14,379 nt of DNA from an uncultured Bacteroidales bacterium (GTDB lineage: Bacteria; Bacteroidota; Bacteroidia; Bacteroidales; Bacteroidaceae), in the NCBI GenBank assembly GCA_902768605.1, contig CACXLY010000068.1, positions 1 to 14,379 on the forward strand, given 5' to 3'. The notes under the pieces are model-generated. The model saw nothing but the letters and a program-made list of their open reading frames with translations, was not told where the DNA came from and searched no databases. The position numbers were made by a program, and so were the translations under genes. Position 1 is the stretch's first letter. The number at the start of each line of letters is the position of its first letter. This document shows, in pieces, positions 7,206 through 13,710 of this stretch.

Positions 7206-8903
7206 CTATTGTTTGTTAGCAGATTTCTTTAGTGTTGTTACTTTTTGTCGCATCTCAGCGTATCTATTGAAGAATGCAGACTGAGCAGAATCAAGCAGAT
7301 TATTTGGTTTGTAAAGCGGTTCTGCTTCCCGGAACAGAATTAGCCCATCCATTGCGGCACCAGGCATCTGCCAACAGAACTGTTTGTCCGTATAATTACT
7401 CCCAGTACATCTCAACTGGCAAACTTGCATATGTGGCGAAGCATTCATGTCAAAATAAACCTCATCCTGTCTGAATCTACTCAGCTGATACTCAATACTT
7501 GAAACAGGAGCCTTTTGTAAGGGCAAAATTTTTGACATGCCCCCATTACTAAAATGTGCAGAACCCTGAAATGCCGACAAAGCAATGCAGGCATAAGCAT
7601 CAGCATATCTATTCTTCAGAATTTCTCCCATGGAATGATAATTAAAACCGTATATAATATAGCTGGAACGGTATCCAACATGGCCAAAGTGTGCATAGAA
7701 CGTTGCCGTCTCACCCGATGAGAGAAAACCGTCAACTGACAATTCAGCAACTTCCGCCATTAAACTGTCTCGAATAGAAGAACGGTCTCCCCCCCACCCT
7801 TCTATGCTATAGCGTATCAGGGTACGCTCTGGAAGAAGTAACATTTCTTTTAATTCCTCATTCTTTTCAAATATGGGAAGAATATCCTTTCCAGCCATAT
7901 CCGTATCCATGATTTTCACACACAATGTATCAACGGACGGATAATGTTTGACATTCAGATTGCAAAGCAATTTGCATAAACATACTCTTTTATCGAAAGG
8001 GAAATGCTCTTTCGGGTCAAAACCCAATAACGTAACTTTATCCTTGTTTCTCTCGTTGAAATCCCTAAGCCACTGTATAAAAGATATGAAAGGGCTTGAC
8101 TGTAGCGATGTCGTCTGTATGAATTCCGATATATCTGCTATACTGAAATGTTCATCACCTTGTACGTATCTGTTTACAAGGAGAGAGTATTCCATCGGGA
8201 ACTCCATCATCACCAGCCTGCAGTTGTGTTTTATGATACGCTCTTGCATCAGAGAGAACACCTTCTGCGACAGAGTTTCTGTTCCGTGTGATGTCTCGCC
8301 CAATGCAAGTATCCGCTTGCCCATTATGGGCAAATCCAACATTCCTAATGAGGAAATAACACTAGATGAATCTATTTGTTCTACCAGTACATCATCAATG
8401 TCTGGCTTCAATAAGGTTTCACCGTTCAAAAGTTGGAGGTTTGATATATACAATTGACCGTAGGGAGCCTGGCATTCCCCTTCTGTTTGTATATTTATAT
8501 TCAAGAATGCAGCATCCTTCGCATAGACTGAAAGAGAGATATCTGTCCATTCATCCTTTAGGGGTAGATTAAGTGTGTCAGCTTTCACAACAATCTGGGC
8601 ACTATTATACGTAAATACGACAACCCATGCATATTTACACATATCTACCTTATATCTTAATTTCAGCGTCAGACTATCATTATTTTCCACAAGACGAAAT
8701 ATTGGATAGTTCCTTCCAACTATTCCTTTATATGTTCCCCTAGTAACAAACTTTAGTACATCAGGAATACCAGAGAGGGTATCCAATTCCACTTTAAAAA
8801 AACCATAATCCGGATGTATTTGAAACTTTTCATCATACCATCTTGAATATAAGTTAAAAGAACAGCAAAATGATATTATTACCAACAGAATAATGTATTT
8901 CAT
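7206..8903 (-). CDS. Exported erythromycin-esterase-like hydrolase with N-terminal beta domain
   Basis: 565 residues from the ATG at 8903. That start opens a signal peptide directly (MKYIILLVIISFCCSFNLYS), whereas the upstream in-frame ATG at 8945 adds 14 polar residues. Residues about 22-165 are beta-rich and resemble a carbohydrate-binding-type sandwich (uncertain). From about 185 the erythromycin-esterase fold follows: ILALGETSHGTE (Glu203, His206), LVMMEFPMEYSLL, FIQWLRDFNERN…LLGFDPKEHFPF and FYAHFGHVGY, where the two His fit the conserved HxxH. Family enzymes hydrolyse the macrolide lactone, but most members have unknown substrates. The added export signal and beta domain argue for an envelope role, perhaps on an ester or lactone in a glycan (inference). 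Base content is visibly lower in G+C than the flanking genes, with many AAT, TAT and ATA codons, suggesting separate origin. It is followed by the family-95 hydrolase after 65 bases. No sorting-type tail. Confidence 0.82.
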   Translation of the reverse strand: MKYIILLVIISFCCSFNLYSRWYDEKFQIHPDYGFFKVELDTLSGIPDVLKFVTRGTYKGIVGRNYPIFRLVENNDSLTLKLRYKVDMCKYAWVVVFTYNSAQIVVKADTLNLPLKDEWTDISLSVYAKDAAFLNINIQTEGECQAPYGQLYISNLQLLNGETLLKPDIDDVLVEQIDSSSVISSLGMLDLPIMGKRILALGETSHGTETLSQKVFSLMQERIIKHNCRLVMMEFPMEYSLLVNRYVQGDEHFSIADISEFIQTTSLQSSPFISFIQWLRDFNERNKDKVTLLGFDPKEHFPFDKRVCLCKLLCNLNVKHYPSVDTLCVKIMDTDMAGKDILPIFEKNEELKEMLLLPERTLIRYSIEGWGGDRSSIRDSLMAEVAELSVDGFLSSGETATFYAHFGHVGYRSSYIIYGFNYHSMGEILKNRYADAYACIALSAFQGSAHFSNGGMSKILPLQKAPVSSIEYQLSRFRQDEVYFDMNASPHMQVCQLRCTGSNYTDKQFCWQMPGAAMDGLILFREAEPLYKPNNLLDSAQSAFFNRYAEMRQKVTTLKKSANKQ

Positions 8904-8990
8904 ATCTAATGAATTTTTGTTTTTAGCGAATAGAGAATCATACATAATTATTTTGGTTATAGCTGACGGCTAATAATGTCAAAATATTTA

Positions 8991-8998
8991 CAAAGATA
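8991..8998 (-). promoter_or_regulatory. -7 box of the esterase-hydrolase operon promoter
   Basis: The minus strand reads TATCTTTG, an exact TAnnTTTG match, about 90 bases before the chosen ATG at 8903. No good TTTG -33 element lies 19-21 bases upstream. Confidence 0.5.
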
Positions 8999-9030
8999 CA
9001 ATATTTGAGGTGTTTGTTTAACTCCATTAA

Positions 9031-9060
9031 TTAAGAATTAAGAATTAAGAATTAAGAATT
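9031..9060. repeat. Tandem heptamer repeat TAAGAAT
   Basis: TAAGAAT is repeated four times without error at 9032-9059. AATTAAGAATTAA at its left edge (9029-9041) recurs as its exact reverse complement at 13321-13333. Confidence 0.9.
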
Positions 9061-9066
9061 GAGGAT

Positions 9067-9129
9067 TGTGAATTATGAATTGTGAATTATGAATTGTGAA
9101 TTATGAATTGTGAGTTGTGAATTATGAAT
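9067..9129. repeat. Tandem 14-mer repeat overlapping the 3' end of aroB
   Basis: TGTGAATTATGAAT stands at 9067, 9081 and 9095 in perfect tandem. A half unit (TGTGAGT) and a fourth exact copy at 9116-9129 follow. The last copy contains the aroB stop codon (9122-9124) and part of its last codons. Confidence 0.9.
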
Positions 9130-10174
9130 TGAAGCTAAGGAAGTCGAGCATCTCGAATATCTCGTCCTTCGAGGCTTGCTGGTTGATGCGGATGTCGCCG
9201 ATGTCAGCGAGCAGGGTGAAGTTGATGATGCCTGCCTCGTTCTTCTTGTCGTGCTTCATGAACTCGAAGAGGCGGTCGTACTGCTTGCAGTCGAGCGGGA
9301 AGTTGCCGTAATGGCTGCGGATGAACTGGACGGTTTGCCTAAATCTGTCCTTCGGGAAGCCGCACTTCACGACGCTCAGGTACAGTTCGCAGATGAGGCC
9401 CCAGGCGACGGCATAGCCGTGCAGGACAGGCTTTCCGCGTTCCAAGGCAAGGCTTTCGAGCGCATGGCCGGCAGTATGCCCGAGGTTGAGAGCTTTGCGG
9501 ATGCCCTTCTCCGTCGGGTCTTCTTCCACGATACGCTCTTTCACTTCTACGCTCTTTGCAACCAAAGTGCCAAGAAGATTGTAGTCAATTGATTCGAGGT
9601 CAAACCTCAGCAGTTCCATAAAACTTTCTGCGTCGCTGATGAGGCCGTGCTTGAGCATCTCGGCGTAGCCGCTGAGCAGGTTCTGCATGTCGAGCGAACG
9701 CAGGAAGTCGGTTGATAGGATGACCGTCTGTGCGCTATTGAAGACCCCAATCTCGTTCTTCAGGCCGCCGAAGTTGATGCCCGTCTTGCCTCCCACGCTT
9801 GCATCCACCTGGCTCAGGAGCGTCGTGGGGATGTTGATGTAGGCCAGTCCGCGCTTGAAGGTGCTTGCGGCAAAGCCGCCGAGGTCCGTCACCATGCCGC
9901 CGCCCACGTTTACGAGCAGCGAGTGGCGCGAGGCTCCGCCCTCCTGAAGTGCCCTCCAGACGTGGGCCAGCGACTCCAGCGTCTTGTTCTCGTCCGTCGC
10001 GCCGATGGTAATCAACTGTGCCGTCTCGAAACAAGAAAGAGGTTTCACGAGCGGCCAGCACAGCTCGACCGTCGTCGTGTCGGTCAGCACGAACAGGCGG
10101 TCGTGCGGACAGCGCCTGATGGCATCCTCCACATCCTGCTTCAGCTCCTTACTTATGACTATATCGTAGTTCAT
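9122..10174 (-). CDS. aroB: 3-dehydroquinate synthase
   Basis: 350 residues, full length for the family. This cytoplasmic NAD+- and metal-dependent enzyme turns DAHP into 3-dehydroquinate, step two of the shikimate pathway. NAD-binding motif NVGGGMVTDLGGF at 89-101. Signature NIPTTLLSQVDASVGGKTGIN at 114-134. GYAEMLKHGLI at 169-179 contains metal ligand Glu172. LNLGHTAGHALE at 229-240 (His233) and LHG at 251-253 (His252) supply the other expected metal ligands. MKHDKKN near the C-terminus is also typical. The ATG at 10174 lies in a run of TGAAC/TGAAT repeats; no better start is seen. The last codons and the TAA come from the 14-mer repeat. Other shikimate genes are not in this window, so it is probably transcribed alone, divergently from the tRNA. 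No clear terminator follows. Confidence 0.97.
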   Translation of the reverse strand: MNYDIVISKELKQDVEDAIRRCPHDRLFVLTDTTTVELCWPLVKPLSCFETAQLITIGATDENKTLESLAHVWRALQEGGASRHSLLVNVGGGMVTDLGGFAASTFKRGLAYINIPTTLLSQVDASVGGKTGINFGGLKNEIGVFNSAQTVILSTDFLRSLDMQNLLSGYAEMLKHGLISDAESFMELLRFDLESIDYNLLGTLVAKSVEVKERIVEEDPTEKGIRKALNLGHTAGHALESLALERGKPVLHGYAVAWGLICELYLSVVKCGFPKDRFRQTVQFIRSHYGNFPLDCKQYDRLFEFMKHDKKNEAGIINFTLLADIGDIRINQQASKDEIFEMLDFLSFNS

Positions 10175-10199
10175 AGTTCATTATTCATGGTCCATAGTG

Positions 10200-10221
10200 C
10201 TCTTCCCCGTCTGCGGGAGAG
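10200..10221. repeat. GC-rich palindrome in the aroB leader
   Basis: CTCTTCC (10200-10206) pairs with GGGAGAG (10215-10221), with one G-U pair and a small loop containing CCGTCTGCG. It would form a hairpin in the aroB leader 26-47 bases before the start codon. Role unknown; it could be a dispersed palindrome. Confidence 0.5.
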
Positions 10222-10233
10222 GCTAATTATGTG

Positions 10234-10241
10234 CAAAGATA
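10234..10241 (-). promoter_or_regulatory. -7 box of the aroB promoter
   Basis: The minus strand reads TATCTTTG, an exact match, followed by an expected start near 10227 and a leader of about 50 bases to the aroB ATG. No TTTG -33 box is seen at the usual distance; the upstream DNA is a TA-repeat (10248-10261). Confidence 0.55.
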
Positions 10242-10313
10242 CGATTTATATGTATATATATAAGGTAAAAGGAATAAAAAAGCTTGGAAAGAGAAAATTT
10301 TTTCACTTTTCAC

Positions 10314-10344
10314 TTTTCACTTTAAATATTTTGTTGTATCTTTG
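10314..10344 (+). promoter_or_regulatory. Promoter of the tRNA gene
   Basis: TATCTTTG at 10337-10344 is an exact -7 box. TTTT at 10314-10317, 19 bases upstream, stands at the -33 position. Three TTTTCAC repeats precede it. The predicted start near 10351 leaves about 60 bases of leader before the tRNA. Confidence 0.65.
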
Positions 10345-10410
10345 CACCCGCAAAACGAGAGAAGGTGACATGCTCTGTACTTCGGGAGCGCTCATTTCTC
10401 AAGTTGGTTT

Positions 10411-10484
10411 GGCGGGATAGCTCAGCTGGTTAGAGCGTCGGATTCATAATCCGGAGGTCGTGGGATCGTGACCCACTCCCGCTA
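10411..10484 (+). tRNA. tRNA with anticodon CAT (tRNA-Met, or CAU-type tRNA-Ile)
   Basis: The cloverleaf folds fully. The acceptor stem is GGCGGGA/TCCCGCT (first pair G-U), the D-arm GCTC/GAGC with GG in the loop, the anticodon stem TCGGA/TCCGG (outermost pair U-G) with loop TTCATAA, and the T-stem GTGGG/CCCAC. Anticodon at 10445-10447, discriminator A at 10484, and CCA is not encoded (CAG follows). Only stem features could separate elongator Met from lysidine-modified Ile, and I cannot settle that by eye; the first pair and the long D-loop make elongator Met my first choice. The T-loop reads ATCGTGA instead of the usual TTCRANY: positions 54 and 58 are A and T instead of T and A. Confidence 0.92.
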
Positions 10485-10495
10485 CAGAAACCGTC

Positions 10496-10533
10496 AAGGG
10501 CTTACGACTAAGGTTGCGAGCCCTTTTATTTTT
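10496..10533 (+). terminator. Rho-independent terminator of the tRNA transcript
   Basis: AAGGGCT (10496-10502) pairs with AGCCCTT (10519-10525); an inner CGAC/GTTG stem is possible. The run TTTTATTTTT follows. Confidence 0.85.
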
Positions 10534-10628
10534 GCCCAATTTTGCCCAATTTGACCAGTCGCGCCACCACGATTGAGGTGCTTCGCTGCTCCACTTAACA
10601 CTTCTAATAGTTTGCAACTACATGTACA

Positions 10629-10670
10629 TGCAATTGAATGTACATGAACTTGCAATTGAATGTACATGAA
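10629..10670. repeat. 20-base direct repeat, period 22
   Basis: TGCAATTGAATGTACATGAA occurs exactly at 10629-10648 and 10651-10670. Each copy contains the palindrome TGTACA. A third related word, CATGTACATG, precedes them at 10621. Confidence 0.9.
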
Positions 10671-10702
10671 TATTCAACCAACATGACGTGTTAAGTCGAT
10701 TG

Positions 10703-10743
10703 AGTTAACATGAGAAGTCGTGCAAGTTAACGTGAGAAGTTGT
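10703..10743. repeat. 19-base direct repeat, period 22
   Basis: AGTTAACATGAGAAGTCGT (10703-10721) and AGTTAACGTGAGAAGTTGT (10725-10743) differ at two bases. Each holds the palindrome GTTAAC. The period equals that of the repeat pair 50 bases upstream. Confidence 0.9.
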
Positions 10744-10850
10744 TTCTTGCATCATTTCGAGTGAGACCTCTCAAAGATATGCATATTTTATCATTTCGAC
10801 CCATTATTATGCGATAATTCTGTCGAATTAATTATTATTTTGTTAAAAAG

Positions 10851-10882
10851 TTTGTTGTATAACATAAAAAACAATATCTTTG
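10851..10882 (+). promoter_or_regulatory. Full Bacteroidetes promoter of the 766-residue surface protein
   Basis: TTTG at 10851-10854, a 20-base spacer and TATCTTTG at 10875-10882 match both consensus elements exactly with ideal spacing. This is the best promoter in the window. The predicted start near 10889 gives a leader of about 114 bases. Confidence 0.8.
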
Positions 10883-10892
10883 CAACCGTTTT

Positions 10893-10922
10893 TGCGCATG
10901 TGTATGTACGCGTGCACGCATA
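10893..10922. promoter_or_regulatory. 30-base alternating purine-pyrimidine run in the leader
   Basis: Every base from 10893 to 10922 alternates pyrimidine and purine (TGCGCATGTGTATG… to …GCACGCATA). This sequence type favours Z-DNA. As RNA, 10894-10902 can pair with 10907-10915 (eight pairs including G-U, one mismatch, TATG loop). It starts within a few bases of the predicted transcription start. Function inferred only. Confidence 0.55.
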
Positions 10923-11002
10923 AAGGCATTATATATAGGAATAAAAATATATAAGTATAGAAAAAAGAGAATAGTTAACCAATAACAAAAACAAAACAAA
11001 AA

Positions 11003-13303
11003 ATGAAAAAGAATTACTTATTCCGTCTCGCTATGCTGCTATTCGCAGTAACCCTGGGACACAGCGTGAAAGCACAAGATTTTCCCCAATTGGCAGAAGA
11101 AGGCGACTTCTACCTGATTCAAAGCGTTGCCGACTGGAATGCTCTTGCTGATTTTATTGCAGCAGGTGGCGATACTAATGAAATGTCCTTCAAGCTGACT
11201 GCCGACATTGGTCCTATCACAAAGACTATGGGTTGCCAATTGACAGCAGGCAATGCCAACTCAAGAAGACGTTTCGCTGGTACATTCGACGGCGGCATAT
11301 ACAACGATGACGGCGAACTAACGGGGTTTCACACAATCAACGTGAACCTGACCTCTGCTGAGACTAATCCCAACTACACCGCTCCCTTCGCTTACACCTA
11401 TGATGCAACCATCAAGAACCTGAAGGTTACTGGTGACATTTCTACTACAGGTACTTTTGCTGGCGGCTTGGTTGGTTCAACTGGTCCTGGTACATATGAC
11501 GGTAAAGTCACCATTGAAAACGTTGAGGTTGCAGTTAACATGAATTGCAATTATCTTTCTGGCGACCAAGGCAGTGGTAAATATGCTAATCAGGCTGGTT
11601 TCGTAGGTATTGCAGAAAACGGTGCCACCATTACCAATTGCGTGTTCAGCGGCAAGCTCACGGGTGCTGACTTCGCATACTCTGGGGGCTTCATTGGTCT
11701 GGATAAGGGAAAGGGCGATAATCTTACCAAACTTACCAATTGTTTCTTCGTCCCCTCCGAGGTTAATGCAGCTAATCTCTTTGGCTCCAGCGAGTTTGTA
11801 CACAAAGATAATGCTGGCGGTAATGCGAATCTGACAAATTGCTATTACACCGTTTCCTTCAGCGAACCGGAAAGCGCGCAGGGAACAAAGGTCGTTGCCG
11901 AACAACCTGACCCCAGTGAGTTTGTTTATGAGACTGTAAATGGTCCTCTCTACAACAATACCTATTATAAGAATATCAGAAACATCATATGGGCAAACAT
12001 TCAGGAAGCTATCAATGGAGAAGCTACTTCCTTTACACTGTCAAAGAGCCTAACTGCTGGCACAGAGGACGTAGCTATTAGCGTTCCTGCAGGCAAGACA
12101 TTTACTCTCGACTTAGGCGGCTTCACTCTCGACCGTGCCAAGGATATCGTAGGAGCTGTAACAAATGGCTATGTAATCTCGAATGCAGGAACATTGACCA
12201 TTAAGAACGGTACAATTCGCGGCGGTCACAACACAAATAACGGCGGAGGTGTCTTCAATAACGGCACGCTGACACTCGAAGGTGTCATCGTTACCGGCAA
12301 CTATGCAAAAGCTGGTGCCGGCGTATATAACACAGGTACTCTCAATGTTCAGGGCGATGTGAAGGTTACAGGTAACAAGACAGGCAATGTTTATACTAAT
12401 AATGCAATTAACGTAACTGGTGCCTTGGCTGCAACAGCTTCTATTGGTGTCACCACTGCAGCTAAAACCGCAGGAACAATCGTTGCCGTTAACGGTGAGA
12501 ACGGAAGCTTCGATGCTACTAACTTCGCCAGCGATAACACAGCATTCCATATTGCTGTTTATACAGAAGGTGAAAACGCAGGTAAAGCATATCTGAGCGA
12601 TGCTCCTGCAGTGGAGGTTTCACTCGCAAACCTTGGCGACAATTCCGCCATTCTCAGTGGAAACAATGGTGCTTATGCTAATGTAACCCTCGATGGCCGC
12701 AGCATTAATGCCAATTACTGGAACACTCTCTGCCTGCCTTTCGATGTAACTGTCGCACAGTTGAAGAAGGCTATTGGCAATAGCGTTCAGGTTAATGAAC
12801 TAGCCGACGCATCTTGCACGAGCAGCACCTTGACCATCAACTTCGCTCCGCTGGTTGCCGATACAAAGAGCATCCCTGCAGGCACACCATTCCTCGTAAA
12901 GGGCGCTACTAAGACAAGTCCCAAGTTTGAAGGCGTAACCATCAAGAACATTACGAATGATGTCGTATCCAGCAACGTTACCTTCAAGGGCACATACTCA
13001 AGCACATCTCTGGGAGCAAACAACCAGAACATCCGCTTCTTTGGTTCAAACAACAAGCTTTACTATCCTGGAAGCAATGGCTTCACACTCGGCGCGAACC
13101 GTGCTTACTTCGTGATTGACAACGGCACAGAAGTCAAGGACTTCATCGTGATCTTCGGCGATGAAGACGATGCAACAGCAATCATGACTATTGACAACGG
13201 ACAACTGACGACAGAAGGTGCTATCTACAACCTCGCTGGCCAGCGTCTCCAGAAGATGCAGAAGGGCATCAACATCGTGAACGGTAAGAAGATTCTCTTC
13301 TAA
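11003..13303 (+). CDS. Large exported surface protein with GLUG-type and beta-helix repeats
   Basis: 766 residues with signal peptide MKKNYLFRLAMLLFAVTLGH…VKAQ (cleavage near 25). Residues about 35-260 contain GLUG-type repeats (FAGGLVGST, AGFVGIAENGATITNCVFSG, SGGFIGLDKGKG…LTNCFF). Residues about 330-460 form a second right-handed beta-helix-like part (ISNAGTLTIKNGTI, NGGGVFNNGTLTLEGV, GAGVYNTGTLNVQGDV). Residues about 571-720 form a beta domain (NYWNTLCLPFDVT, IPAGTPFLVKG, LGANRAYFVI) also present in the SGNH-LamG protein. The tail IYNLAGQRLQK…KGINIVNGKKILF is sorting-type. Such proteins are usually displayed on the cell surface as adhesins; the ligand cannot be read from the sequence. Repeats are Asn/Thr/Gly-rich. 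It is preceded by an A-rich leader ending in AAAACAAAACAAAAA, and is probably co-transcribed with the 60-residue gene that follows after 41 bases. Confidence 0.85.
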   Translation: MKKNYLFRLAMLLFAVTLGHSVKAQDFPQLAEEGDFYLIQSVADWNALADFIAAGGDTNEMSFKLTADIGPITKTMGCQLTAGNANSRRRFAGTFDGGIYNDDGELTGFHTINVNLTSAETNPNYTAPFAYTYDATIKNLKVTGDISTTGTFAGGLVGSTGPGTYDGKVTIENVEVAVNMNCNYLSGDQGSGKYANQAGFVGIAENGATITNCVFSGKLTGADFAYSGGFIGLDKGKGDNLTKLTNCFFVPSEVNAANLFGSSEFVHKDNAGGNANLTNCYYTVSFSEPESAQGTKVVAEQPDPSEFVYETVNGPLYNNTYYKNIRNIIWANIQEAINGEATSFTLSKSLTAGTEDVAISVPAGKTFTLDLGGFTLDRAKDIVGAVTNGYVISNAGTLTIKNGTIRGGHNTNNGGGVFNNGTLTLEGVIVTGNYAKAGAGVYNTGTLNVQGDVKVTGNKTGNVYTNNAINVTGALAATASIGVTTAAKTAGTIVAVNGENGSFDATNFASDNTAFHIAVYTEGENAGKAYLSDAPAVEVSLANLGDNSAILSGNNGAYANVTLDGRSINANYWNTLCLPFDVTVAQLKKAIGNSVQVNELADASCTSSTLTINFAPLVADTKSIPAGTPFLVKGATKTSPKFEGVTIKNITNDVVSSNVTFKGTYSSTSLGANNQNIRFFGSNNKLYYPGSNGFTLGANRAYFVIDNGTEVKDFIVIFGDEDDATAIMTIDNGQLTTEGAIYNLAGQRLQKMQKGINIVNGKKILF

Positions 13304-13310
13304 TCCTTAT

Positions 13311-13333
13311 TTCTTAATTATTAATTCTTAATT
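13311..13333. repeat. Short TTCTTAATT repeat between two genes
   Basis: TTCTTAATT stands at 13311-13319 and 13325-13333. TTAATTCTTAATT (13321-13333) is the exact reverse complement of a 13-mer at 9029-9041. Confidence 0.75.
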
Positions 13334-13344
13334 TAGAAGAAGCA

Positions 13345-13527
13345 ATGAAAAAGACATATATTCAGCCCGAAATGCTTGCAGTAGTTCTGCAGCACAGCCA
13401 AATCATAGCTGTCAGCCAAGTAGATGGTAATACAGGAGTGTCAGACGGTGGCAGCAGTGACGGTTACCAAGGTCCTGAAGGCGGTGCTGCCAAAGGCTCA
13501 GTCAATGTTTGGGACGAAGAATGGTAA
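13345..13527 (+). CDS. 60-residue peptide of unknown function
   Basis: The start at 13345 follows AGAAGAAG, an acceptable ribosome site. The N-terminus is MKKTYIQPEMLAVVLQHSQ; the KxYxxP…VV opening resembles short proteins often annotated as hypothetical in Bacteroidales. The middle is Gly/Ser/Asp-rich (GNTGVSDGGSSDGYQGPEGG), and the end is acidic-aromatic (VNVWDEEW). There is no typical signal peptide or membrane helix and no Cys. It lies 41 bases after the 766-residue surface protein, and a strong terminator follows 21 bases after its stop, so the two form a unit. Codon use is like that of its neighbour, which supports a real gene. It could be a peptide precursor, a partner of the surface protein or a regulatory peptide; nothing in the sequence decides. 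Confidence 0.75.
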   Translation: MKKTYIQPEMLAVVLQHSQIIAVSQVDGNTGVSDGGSSDGYQGPEGGAAKGSVNVWDEEW

Positions 13528-13548
13528 GGTATAAACCATCCTGATACG

Positions 13549-13588
13549 AAATCCTCGCTGTAAAACAACAACAGCGAGGATTTTTTTT
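13549..13588 (+). terminator. Strong Rho-independent terminator
   Basis: AAATCCTCGCTGT (13549-13561) pairs perfectly with ACAGCGAGGATTT (13571-13583) around a 9-base loop, with eight T from 13581. It closes the surface protein/peptide unit. Confidence 0.95.
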
Positions 13589-13621
13589 CTCTTTTAGGAA
13601 TGAAGTTTAAGAATAAATGCT

Positions 13622-13629
13622 TATCTTTG
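13622..13629 (+). promoter_or_regulatory. -7 box before the nitroreductase gene
   Basis: TATCTTTG is an exact match to the -7 consensus, 81 bases before the ATG at 13711. There is no clear TTTG -33 element. Confidence 0.55.
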
Positions 13630-13635
13630 CAGCAA

Positions 13636-13689
13636 GTAAATGGCTAAATTGTACATAAATTGTACCTTGTAAATGGCTAAATTGTACAT
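13636..13689. repeat. 21-base direct repeat in the nitroreductase leader
   Basis: GTAAATGGCTAAATTGTACAT is exact at 13636-13656 and 13669-13689 (period 33), with a partial AAATTGTAC copy between them. It starts at the predicted transcription start. Confidence 0.9.
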
Positions 13690-13710
13690 TAAGTAATTGT
13701 TAAGTGTAAG

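Larger units (their letters stand above)
10534..10850. other. Gene-free stretch with short direct repeats
   Basis: No reading frame here looks coding on either strand. It holds a doubled TTTTGCCCAAT (about 10529-10550), two pairs of direct repeats listed separately, and palindromic words such as CATGTACATG and GTTAAC. From 10790 it becomes very AT-rich towards the next promoter. Confidence 0.6.

Noticed and set aside
7206..8903. Macrolide resistance gene
   Set aside because: The fold matches the erythromycin-esterase family, but the export signal, extra beta domain and fucosidase neighbour do not suit a resistance enzyme, and family members mostly have other or unknown roles.
9029..9131. CRISPR-like array
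   Set aside because: The units are 7 and 14 bases in direct tandem without spacers, so this is a simple tandem repeat.
10411..10500. tRNA gene as an integration site
   Set aside because: No second copy of the tRNA 3' end, no integrase and no mobile genes are in the window.
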